Assembly: GCF_001984095.1 (NCBI RefSeq)
Contig: NZ_LYVQ01000015.1
Coordinates: forward strand, 1-47,933
From: Pelomonas sp. KK5
Lineage (GTDB): Bacteria > Pseudomonadota > Gammaproteobacteria > Burkholderiales > Burkholderiaceae_C
Reading direction: 5' to 3'
Length of the DNA stretch: 47,933 nt
Position 1 is the first letter of the stretch. Every line of letters starts with the position of its first letter. A program made the translations under genes and the position numbers. Below, one piece after another: positions 40,518 to 47,933 of the stretch. The notes below the pieces were generated by a model. The model saw only the letters and a program-made list of their open reading frames with translations, was not told the DNA's origin and searched no databases.

Positions 40518-41534
40518 TCAGGGCTTGGCGGCCTTCATTGCCGCCATCTCCTTCTCCATCGCATCCAGCCGCTTCTGCAGCGCGCTCAGGCGCCCGGTCA
40601 GCATGCCCACGTTGACAAAGCTCACGTCCTCCGCCGGCGCCGCCAGCGTGTTGCCGTAGCCCAGCCACGAGGAGTCGTAGACCTTGACCTTGGTGAAGCC
40701 GATCTCCTGCAGCACGGTGGCGGTCTCGGAGGCGCGCACGCCGCTCTGGCAGTAGACGATGGTTTCCTTGTCCGGATCGAGGGCGCTGTACAGCTTCTTC
40801 AGCTCGTCGCGGCTCTTGAGGTTCAGGCCGTCCTTGTTGGCGACCAGGCGGCGCTCGAACTTGGTGACGGCGTCGGGGTCGACCTGGTTGTTCTGGTAGT
40901 CGATGGCGATCGCGCCCGGGATGTGGCCGCCGCGGATCGCGCGGATGTCCTCGCCGCGGAACTCGGCCGGCGTACGCACGTCCAGGATCTGCACCGACGG
41001 GTCCTTCAGCCTGGCGATCACGTCCTTCGTGTCCACCAGCAGCTCGGGCCTGGTGCCGAGCTTCAGCGTCACCGGCCTGGCGACGGTCGCCTCGGCCGTC
41101 ACCGGCTTGCCGGCCGCCATCCAGTCGTCGATACCGCCGTGGTAGATGAGCGCCTTCGTGGCGCCGAAATACTGCAGCGTGACCAGCGCGAAGTAGACGC
41201 CCGGCGCGCCCTTGGGCCCGTAGACGACGATCTCGCGCTGCGGGTCGATGCCGGCCCGGCCCAGCTTGCGCTCGATCTCCGGCAGCGGCAGGTAGTCCTC
41301 GGTGTTGTCGTTGCGCAGCGCGCCGGTGACCTCGTCGATGTTGACGGCGCCGGGGATGTGGCCCTGGCGCCAGGCGCCGGCGCCGCGCACGTCCCAGACC
41401 AGCGCTCCATGCTGGCGGGCGGCCTCGACCTGCTCGGTGTCGAGGATGACCGACGGGGCCGCGAACGATCGGCCGGCGAGGGTCAGCAGCAGCAGCGCCA
41501 GCGTTGCCGCCGCGGCGGGCATCCTTGATGTCAT
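40518..41534 (-). CDS. Exported double rhodanese-domain sulfurtransferase
   Basis: A 338-residue protein with a signal peptide (MTSRMPAAAATLALLLLTLAGRSFA). Two rhodanese domains: the first (about 30-150) has VVYGPKGAPGV where the active-site Cys should be, so it is inactive; the second (about 165-290) carries IVYCQSGVRASE, an intact active loop. The tail (about 290-338) has a heptad-like helix, LTGRLSALQKRLDAMEKEMAAMKAAKP, probably a coiled coil for oligomerisation. Overlaps the kinase stop by ATGA. Sulfur handling by this protein and a SoxYZ-like carrier fits one pathway. Confidence 0.9.
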   Translation of the reverse strand: MTSRMPAAAATLALLLLTLAGRSFAAPSVILDTEQVEAARQHGALVWDVRGAGAWRQGHIPGAVNIDEVTGALRNDNTEDYLPLPEIERKLGRAGIDPQREIVVYGPKGAPGVYFALVTLQYFGATKALIYHGGIDDWMAAGKPVTAEATVARPVTLKLGTRPELLVDTKDVIARLKDPSVQILDVRTPAEFRGEDIRAIRGGHIPGAIAIDYQNNQVDPDAVTKFERRLVANKDGLNLKSRDELKKLYSALDPDKETIVYCQSGVRASETATVLQEIGFTKVKVYDSSWLGYGNTLAAPAEDVSFVNVGMLTGRLSALQKRLDAMEKEMAAMKAAKP

Positions 41535-43657
41535 CGATGTGTCTCCGTGCTTGTCGTCGTCACCCACCGCGCCAGGCATTGCTTGAGGTCGCTGATGCCG
41601 AAGGGCTTGGCCAGGAAATCGTCCATGCCGGCGGCCAGGGCCGCATCGCCCTCGTCGGCGCGGGAGTTGGCGGTCATGCAGACGATCGGCAGCCGGGTCG
41701 GGCCGGCCTCGATGCGGCGCCATTCGCGGGCGGCGCTGAGGCCGTCCATCTCGGGCATCTGCATGTCCATCAGCACCAGGTCGAAGCGCTCGCTGCGCAG
41801 CTTCTCCAGCCCGGCGCGGCCGTTGTCGGTGATGACCACGCTGGCGCCCAGCTCCATCAGCATGACCTGCACGACCACCTGGTTGACCGGGTTGTCCTCG
41901 CACAGCAGCACATGGGGACCGCCGGTGCCCTCGGGGGGCGAGAGCGCCGCGATGGAAGCCGGCGCCACGGCCGGGCGCGGGGCGTCGCTGTGTTCCAGGA
42001 AGTTCTCCAGCGCGCTGCGGCGCACCGGCTTGTACAGCGAGGTCGTGCCTTCCACATGCAGGTCCGAGCCCAGCGACTGCATCAGGCCCAGCTTGAAGGG
42101 GCCGTGGCGCAGCGACATCGGCGGCGGCTCGCCGGGCGGCAGCAGCGCGGCGTCCAGCAGCAGCACCTGGCAGCCCTGCAGCGCGGCGGCCGAGGGCAAG
42201 CCCAGGCAGATGCGCGGCTCGATGCGCAGCTCGTTGAACAGCGAGCGCATGTGCCGGGTCAGCGGCTCGCCGGCGCAGGCGACCAGCAGTTCGTCATGGC
42301 GCAGCAGCGGCGGCATCGGGCTCTGGCCCTCGCCCGGCCGCAGGGGCAGCAGCAGCGTGAAGGTGCTGCCCCGGCCGGCCACCGACTCGACCTCGATGCG
42401 CCCGCCCATCAGCTCGGCCAGCTCCTTGCTGATCGACAGGCCCAGGCCGGTGCCGCCGTAGCGCCGGGTGACGGACTGGTCGGCCTGGCGGAAGGGGTCG
42501 AAGACGTCGTTCAGCGCGTCCGGCGCGATGCCGGGGCCGGAGTCACGGACCTCGATGCTCAGCCAGTCCTGCGCGTCCTTGCGACGGCTGGCCACGTGGA
42601 TGTGCACGCTGCCCTTGTCGGTGAACTTGACCGCATTGCCGACCAGGTTGGACAGCACCTGGCGGATGCGGGTCGGGTCGCCCAGCAGCAGGCGCGGCAC
42701 CTCGGGCTCGCAGCTGTTGCACAGCTCGATCTGCTTGTTGAACGAGGTGGCCGCGAACAGTTCGTTGACGTCGCTCACCAGGGCGCGCACCGCCAGCGGA
42801 TGCTGCTCCAGCTGCACCTTGCCGGCCTCCAGCTTGGACCAGTCCAGGATGTCGTTGATCAGCGCCAGCAGGGTCTTGGCGCTCTGCTCCTGCAGCATGG
42901 CCAGCTGCTGGCGCTGGTCCTCGTCGGTGCGGCGCGAGCGCAGCAGCTCGGCGGCACCGATCACGCCGGACAGCGGCGTGCGGATCTCGTGGCTCATGTG
43001 GGCCAGGAAGCGCGCCTTGGCGCTGGCCGAGGCCAGGGCGGCGTCGCTGGCCTCGCGCAGGGCCGTCTGCAGCTTGCCGCGCCAGAAGGTGGCGAACACC
43101 AGGTTGGCGCAGACGTACAGCGAGCTGAGGATCACGGCCATGTGCAGGCGCAGCGAGGGCGAGGCGAGGGCCTTGCCCTCGTGCTCGCCCATCAGGAAGG
43201 AGGCGCAGGCATAGGCCATCACCAGCACGCCCTGCAGCACGCCCAGGCGGGTCAGGCCGCTCATCAGCGTGACCACCGGGATCATGGCCATCCACCAGAA
43301 CGAGGGCGTGTCCACCGCGAAGTGCTGGACCGCGCCCAGGCCCAGGCCGAGGCTGAAGAAGGAGGCCGTCTGCAGCCACAGCAGGCCGCGCCGGTAGTCG
43401 CCGTGGCGGCGGGTCCACAGATGGATCAGCAGGGCGCCGCCGAACACCGCGCCGGTCATCCACCAGTTGGCCACCGAGCCACGCACGATGGCCGAGGCGA
43501 TGTACAGCGGCGCCAGCGCGAAGATGAAGCCGATGTTGAAGTGGAACATGCGGCGCTGGAACAGCCGCTCCAGTTCGGGGCCCGAAGTCAGCGCCGGGCG
43601 TGCCGCCGCGCGGTCATCGAGTGACGGAGCGGCAGGGCGGTCGGGCTCTTGGGGCAT
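41531..43657 (-). CDS. Hybrid sensor histidine kinase/response regulator
   Basis: About 708 residues. The N-terminal part has six hydrophobic segments (about 35-190) forming a membrane sensor. HisKA follows with MSHEIRTPLSGVIG (His near 223), then HATPase (NLVGNAVKFTDKG; VRDSGPGIAPD; GTGLGLSISKELAELMGG). After it lies a degenerate receiver-like stretch (about 415-525; LLVACAGEPLTRHMRS, no clear phosphoacceptor), then a full receiver (about 560-690) with CEDNP, VLMDMQMPEMDG and MTANS...AKPFG. ATG at 43657 was taken; a GTG at 43678 would add seven residues. Translationally coupled to the rhodanese gene, which is unusual for a kinase and suggests it senses or controls this sulfur/quinoprotein function. 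Confidence 0.92.
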   Translation of the reverse strand: MPQEPDRPAAPSLDDRAAARPALTSGPELERLFQRRMFHFNIGFIFALAPLYIASAIVRGSVANWWMTGAVFGGALLIHLWTRRHGDYRRGLLWLQTASFFSLGLGLGAVQHFAVDTPSFWWMAMIPVVTLMSGLTRLGVLQGVLVMAYACASFLMGEHEGKALASPSLRLHMAVILSSLYVCANLVFATFWRGKLQTALREASDAALASASAKARFLAHMSHEIRTPLSGVIGAAELLRSRRTDEDQRQQLAMLQEQSAKTLLALINDILDWSKLEAGKVQLEQHPLAVRALVSDVNELFAATSFNKQIELCNSCEPEVPRLLLGDPTRIRQVLSNLVGNAVKFTDKGSVHIHVASRRKDAQDWLSIEVRDSGPGIAPDALNDVFDPFRQADQSVTRRYGGTGLGLSISKELAELMGGRIEVESVAGRGSTFTLLLPLRPGEGQSPMPPLLRHDELLVACAGEPLTRHMRSLFNELRIEPRICLGLPSAAALQGCQVLLLDAALLPPGEPPPMSLRHGPFKLGLMQSLGSDLHVEGTTSLYKPVRRSALENFLEHSDAPRPAVAPASIAALSPPEGTGGPHVLLCEDNPVNQVVVQVMLMELGASVVITDNGRAGLEKLRSERFDLVLMDMQMPEMDGLSAAREWRRIEAGPTRLPIVCMTANSRADEGDAALAAGMDDFLAKPFGISDLKQCLARWVTTTSTETHR

Positions 43658-43697
43658 CGGGAGGGGCGACGCCGGCACCGTCAGGTGTCGACGTTAG

Positions 43698-43711
43698 GGT
43701 GGCACGCCACC
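43698..43711. promoter_or_regulatory. 14-bp dyad upstream of the hybrid kinase gene
   Basis: GGTGGC-AC-GCCACC is a perfect palindrome 41 bp upstream of the kinase ATG, in the 131-bp gap after feoB. It may be an operator, or the hairpin of a weak feoB terminator, though no T-tract follows. Nothing else recognised in the gap. Confidence 0.35.
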
Positions 43712-43788
43712 GAATCCTGCCATGGCTTCGCCGGCTTGGCGAGCATGTCGGGGCGCGCAAGTCCGCGACCCCGGCCGAGGGGTGCGCC

Positions 43789-45669
43789 TCAGCCGATCAA
43801 CCAGGTGCTGACCCTGAAGGTGATGAAGGACGCCAGGTAGGCCAGCCCGAACAGGTAGGCCAGCATGATGGCCGGCATCTTCAGCCCGCCGGTCTCGCGC
43901 CGCACCGCGGCGAGCGTGGACAGGCACTGCGGCGCGAACACATACCAGGCCAGCAGCGAGAGCGCGGTGGGCAGGCTCCAGCTGGCGGCGATCAGCGGGG
44001 TCAGGGCTTGCGCGGCGTCCTCGCCGGCGGCGGAGAGCGCGTAGACCGTGCCCAGCGAGCTGATCGCCACCTCGCGCGCCGCCATGCCGGGGACCAGGGC
44101 CAGGCTGATCTGCCAGTTGAAGCCGATCGGCGCCAGCAGGTGCGAGAGGCCGCGGCCGATCCAGCCGGCGATGCTGTACTCGATCGGGGCGCCGGTGGCG
44201 CCCGCCGGCGCACCGGGGAAGCTGGACAGCGCCCACAGCACCAGCGTCATCGTCAGGATCACGCCGCCGACTCGTCTGACGAAGATCTCGGTGCGCTGCC
44301 ACAGCCCGATGGCGATGCTGCGCGCATGCGGCCAGTGGTAGATCGGCAGCTCCATCATCAGCGGCCGCACCTGCGAGCCGGTGCTGGTGAAGGTCTTGAG
44401 GACCCAGGCCACCGCCATCGCGCCGACGATGCCGGCGAGGTAGAGGCCGAACAGCACCAGGCCCTGCAGCTCCAGCCCGCCCCAGACCTCGCGGTTCGGG
44501 ATGAAGGCGCCGATCAGCAGTGCGTAGACCGGCAGCCGGGCCGAGCAGGTCATCATCGGCGCGATCATGATGGTGACCAGCCGGTCGCGCGGGTTGGCGA
44601 TCGAGCGGGTGGCCATGATGCCGGGGATGGCGCAGGCGAAGCTCGACAGCAGCGGGATGAAGCTGCGGCCCGACAGGCCGACGCTGCCCATGATCCGGTC
44701 CAGCAGGAAGGCGGCGCGCGGCAGGTAGCCGGACTCCTCCAGGATCAGGATGAAGAAGAACAGGATCAGGATCTGCGGCAGGAACACCAGCACCGAGCCG
44801 CAGCCGGCGATGATGCCGTCGACCAGCAGGCTGCGCAGCAGGCCTTCGGGAAGGTGGGCGTTGATCGCCTGGCCCAGCCATTCGACCGCGGCCTTGATCG
44901 CGTCCATCGGCGGCTCGGCCCAGGAGAACACCGCCTGGAACAGCAGGAACAGCACCACCATCAGGATGATCGGGCCGGCCACCGGATGCAGCAGCACGCG
45001 GTCCACGCGGTCGCTGGGGAGGTGGGGCAGGTGCTTGTCCAGGCTCAGCGAGCGCAGGATGTCCCGCACGGTGGCGTGGTCGGCCTCCTGGCTGGTGGTG
45101 GCGGCGGTGACGACGTCGCCGCGGGTCGCCCAGACTTCGGGCCGGTCCAGCAGCGCCTTCAGTTCGTCGATGCCCTCGCCCTTGGTCGCCACGGTGCGCA
45201 CGACCGGCACGCCCAGCGCCCGGCCCAGCGCTTCAACATCGATCGCCAGGCCGCGGCTGGCGGCCAGGTCGGCCATGTTCAGCGCGATCACGACCGGCAG
45301 GCCCTGGCGCTTGACGGCCAGCACCAGGCGCAGGTTGCGGCGCAGGTTGGTCGCGTCCAGCACGCAGACGACCAGGTCGGGCCGCTTCTCGCCGCGGGCG
45401 CGGCCGGCCAGCACGTCGCAGGTGACCCGCTCGTCCGGGCTGCGCGGGTGCAGGCTGTAGGTGCCGGGCAGGTCCAGCAGCCGCAGCGTCTTGCCGGCGG
45501 CGCTCTTGAGCCGCCCTTCCTTGCGCTCGACGGTGACGCCGGCGTAGTTGGCGACCTTCTGGTTGGAACCGGTCAGGCGGTTGAACAGGGCGGTCTTGCC
45601 GCAGTTCGGGTTGCCAACGAGCGCGAGGAGCTTGCCGCCGGGATGGATGTGGACGACGGCCTCGTTCAT
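43789..45669 (-). CDS. feoB: Ferrous iron transport protein FeoB
   Basis: A 626-residue inner-membrane Fe(II) transporter with an N-terminal G domain: G1 GNPNCGKTALF, G3 DLPGTYSL, G4 NMAD (for NKxD), then the helical domain and about eight to ten membrane segments including the two Gate regions with the conserved Cys (SSFACAIPGIMATR; MMTCSARLPVYALLIGAF). It is shorter than the 773-residue E. coli protein, as is common in this group. Overlaps feoA by ATGA. No FeoC gene follows. Confidence 0.97.
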   Translation of the reverse strand: MNEAVVHIHPGGKLLALVGNPNCGKTALFNRLTGSNQKVANYAGVTVERKEGRLKSAAGKTLRLLDLPGTYSLHPRSPDERVTCDVLAGRARGEKRPDLVVCVLDATNLRRNLRLVLAVKRQGLPVVIALNMADLAASRGLAIDVEALGRALGVPVVRTVATKGEGIDELKALLDRPEVWATRGDVVTAATTSQEADHATVRDILRSLSLDKHLPHLPSDRVDRVLLHPVAGPIILMVVLFLLFQAVFSWAEPPMDAIKAAVEWLGQAINAHLPEGLLRSLLVDGIIAGCGSVLVFLPQILILFFFILILEESGYLPRAAFLLDRIMGSVGLSGRSFIPLLSSFACAIPGIMATRSIANPRDRLVTIMIAPMMTCSARLPVYALLIGAFIPNREVWGGLELQGLVLFGLYLAGIVGAMAVAWVLKTFTSTGSQVRPLMMELPIYHWPHARSIAIGLWQRTEIFVRRVGGVILTMTLVLWALSSFPGAPAGATGAPIEYSIAGWIGRGLSHLLAPIGFNWQISLALVPGMAAREVAISSLGTVYALSAAGEDAAQALTPLIAASWSLPTALSLLAWYVFAPQCLSTLAAVRRETGGLKMPAIMLAYLFGLAYLASFITFRVSTWLIG

Positions 45670-45917
45670 TTCGTGACTGCCACGCAGGCCGCTTCAGCGC
45701 GGCGCAGCGCGAAGGTCGACTGCCCGACTCGCACCACCAGCGGGTCCGAGCCCGGCAGGCCCTTGGCCATCACCCGCACCGGCTCGCCCGCCAGGAAGCC
45801 CAGTTCTTCGAGCCATGCAGCCCATTCCGGTGCATGGTCGGGCGCGCTGACGTGGCGCACGAAGAGGGCGTCGCCGATGGCGGCCTCGGCAAGGCTGGCG
45901 TGAGAAATGCTGGACAT
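45666..45917 (-). CDS. feoA: Ferrous iron transport protein FeoA
   Basis: An 83-residue SH3-like protein that supports FeoB. Typical segments: SLAEAAIGDALFVRHV, LEELGFLAGEPVRVMAKGLPGSDPLVVRVGQSTFALRRAEAACVAV. ATG at 45917 (MSSISHASL) is preferred over one at 45971, because the latter would start upstream of the Fur site. First gene of feoAB, under the Fur box at 45938-45956. Confidence 0.93.
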   Translation of the reverse strand: MSSISHASLAEAAIGDALFVRHVSAPDHAPEWAAWLEELGFLAGEPVRVMAKGLPGSDPLVVRVGQSTFALRRAEAACVAVTK

Positions 45918-45937
45918 GGAGTCGGAACAATCCAATC

Positions 45938-45956
45938 GAGAATGATTCGCATTGTA
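45938..45956 (-). promoter_or_regulatory. Fur box of feoAB
   Basis: GAGAATGATTCGCATTGTA matches the Fur consensus GATAATGATAATCATTATC at most positions, strongest in the first nine bases. It lies 21 bp upstream of the feoA start and covers the probable feo -10 region. Iron-dependent repression is inferred. Confidence 0.8.
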
Positions 45957-45990
45957 CGGCTCCGCCGTCATATGCGTTTCTTACAATGCG
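45948..45990. promoter_or_regulatory. Face-to-face promoters of feoAB and the BMP importer
   Basis: CGCATTGTA (45948-45956) and TACAATGCG (45982-45990) are perfect inverted repeats. Each includes a TACAAT -10-like hexamer, one on the minus strand towards feoA and one on the plus strand towards 46028. The -35 regions would overlap in the 25-bp spacer and are poor, so activators may be needed. The Fur box overlaps the feo side. Confidence 0.45.
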
Positions 45991-46027
45991 CCCCGCCCGG
46001 TCAACCCAACCCCAACCCAGACCTGCC

Positions 46028-47004
46028 ATGCCCACAAAGCTCCTGCCTGTTGCTGTCCTGCTGTCCTTGCTCACCGCTGCCGCCGCCCAGGCCCAGCAGC
46101 CCGCCGTCGTCTTCGACATGGGTGGCAAGTTCGACAAGTCCTTCAACCAGGCCGCCTACGAGGGCGCCGAGCGCTGGAAGAAGGAGACCGGCAAGGAGTA
46201 CCTGTCCTTCGAGATCAGCAACGAGACCCAGCGGGTGCAGGCGATCCGCCGCATGGCCGAGCGGGGCGCCAACCCGGTGATCTCGATCGGCTTCTCGCAG
46301 AAGTCGGCGCTGGAGCAGGTGGCCAAGGAATTCCCCAAGGTCCACTTCGCGATCATCGACGAGGAGATCAAGGCGCCCAACGTCGAGTCCATCCGCTTCA
46401 AGGAGCAGGAAGGCAGCTATCTCGTCGGTGCGATGGCCGCACTGACGAGCAAGACCGCCAAGGTCGGCTTCGTCGGCGGCATGGACATTCCGCTGATCCG
46501 CAAGTTCCAGTGCGGCTACGAGCAGGGCGCCAAGGCGACCAATCCGAAGATCGAGATCACCTCCAACATGACCGGCACGACCTCGTCCGCCTGGGCCGAT
46601 CCGACCCGTGGCGCCGAGCTGACCCGGGCCCAGTTCGCCAAGGGCGTGGACGTGGTCTTCGCCGCCGCCGGCGGCACCGGCGTGGGCGTCTACCAGGCCG
46701 CCAAGGACGCCGGCAAGCTCGCCATCGGCGTGGACAGCAACCAGAACCATGTGCAGCCCGGCACCATGCTGACCTCGATGGTCAAGCGCGTGGACGTGGC
46801 CGTCTACAACGTGATGAAGGGCTGGGAGCCGGGCCTGCAGGTGCTGGGCCTGAAGGAAGGCGGCGTGGACTATGCGATGGACGAGAACAACGCCAAGCTG
46901 GTGACGCCCGCCGTGAAGGCCAAGGCCGAGGCGCTGAAGGCCGACATCGTGGCCGGCAAGATCAAGGTCGCCGACTACATGGCAGGCGACGCCTGCAAGT
47001 TCTG

Positions 47005-47005
<1 letters not shown>
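46028..47005 (+). CDS. BMP family substrate-binding protein (second importer)
   Basis: A 325-residue periplasmic binding protein. Signal peptide MPTKLLPVAVLLSLLTAAAAQA-QQ. BMP/PnrA hallmarks: VVFDMGGKFDKSFNQAAYEG, ISIGFSQKSALEQVAKEFP, KVGFVGGMDIPLIRKFQCGYEQGAK, VDVVFAAAGGTGVGVYQAAKD and the closing AGDACKF. The family binds purine nucleosides; this one is nearer to that classical type than the one at 31351-32466. ATG at 46028 is used; an upstream ATG at 45986 lacks a signal-peptide-like start. It is joined to the ATPase gene by a TGATG overlap. Confidence 0.95.

Positions 47006-47933
<928 letters not shown>

Noticed and set aside
43997-44012. Additional copy of the 16-bp word in feoB (GGGGTCAGGGCTTGCG).
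   Set aside because: Two mismatches, and the codons used are mostly ordinary. Kept only as a weak supporting case, as is 47783-47799.

Overview
The window is very GC-rich DNA with tightly packed genes, many joined by 4-bp ATGA stop/start overlaps. The gene content (PEP-CTERM proteins of the HAF-repeat family, quinoprotein-associated SoxYZ/metallohydrolase genes, a biuret/allophanate operon, BMP-type ABC transporters, FeoAB) points to a chromosomal segment of a betaproteobacterium, most likely Burkholderiales of the Rubrivivax/Roseateles/Leptothrix kind. That assignment is an inference from gene families; no rRNA or tRNA gene is visible, and I saw no IS element, CRISPR array or prophage.

Layout. 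1-9304 (minus): a housekeeping block with a Cys/Met-type PLP enzyme, mutL, an RluF-type pseudouridine synthase, miaA, then an AttEFGH-like export system (LolD-type ATPase, FtsX-type permease, CrtC/AttH lipocalin-like protein cut by the window edge). 9360-13351 (plus): a DedA membrane protein coupled to a secreted tricorn-type protease. 13472-15720 (plus): a c-di-GMP-I riboswitch, an unannotated 30-codon leader ORF and an MHYT-PAS-PAS-GGDEF diguanylate cyclase. 15739-20690: an M28 peptidase, a PadR regulator divergent from a FadH-type 2,4-dienoyl-CoA reductase across twin palindromic operators, a PhnB/VOC protein and an NTF2-like protein.

20697-32466 (minus) is one long catabolic operon. It has two complete ABC importers (BMP/nucleoside type and NitT/TauT type), two isochorismatase-fold cysteine hydrolases (one clearly biuret-hydrolase-like), allophanate hydrolase AtzF, an AtzH/HpxZ-like protein and a terminal GntR regulator. 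The likely job is uptake of a urea-oligomer compound (biuret, possibly triuret) and its breakdown to ammonia and CO2. A 14-bp palindrome just upstream of the first gene is a good candidate for the GntR operator.

32688-38846: a TPR/2OG-oxygenase-like protein, an MFS transporter whose end overlaps a convergent TetR gene, and a tandem pair of HAF-repeat PEP-CTERM proteins behind an AT-rich, dyad-rich promoter region. 38785-43657 (minus): a hybrid histidine kinase coupled to a rhodanese, a zinc metallohydrolase and a fused SoxYZ-like carrier, with no quinoprotein dehydrogenase in the window. 43789-47933: feoAB under a Fur box, divergent from a second BMP-type importer that runs off the end.

The observations most worth following are the riboswitch/leader/cyclase module, the biuret-type operon with two hydrolases and two importers, and a 16-bp word (GGGGTCAGGTCTTGCC) that recurs inside unrelated genes in different reading frames and forces codons that are rare here.
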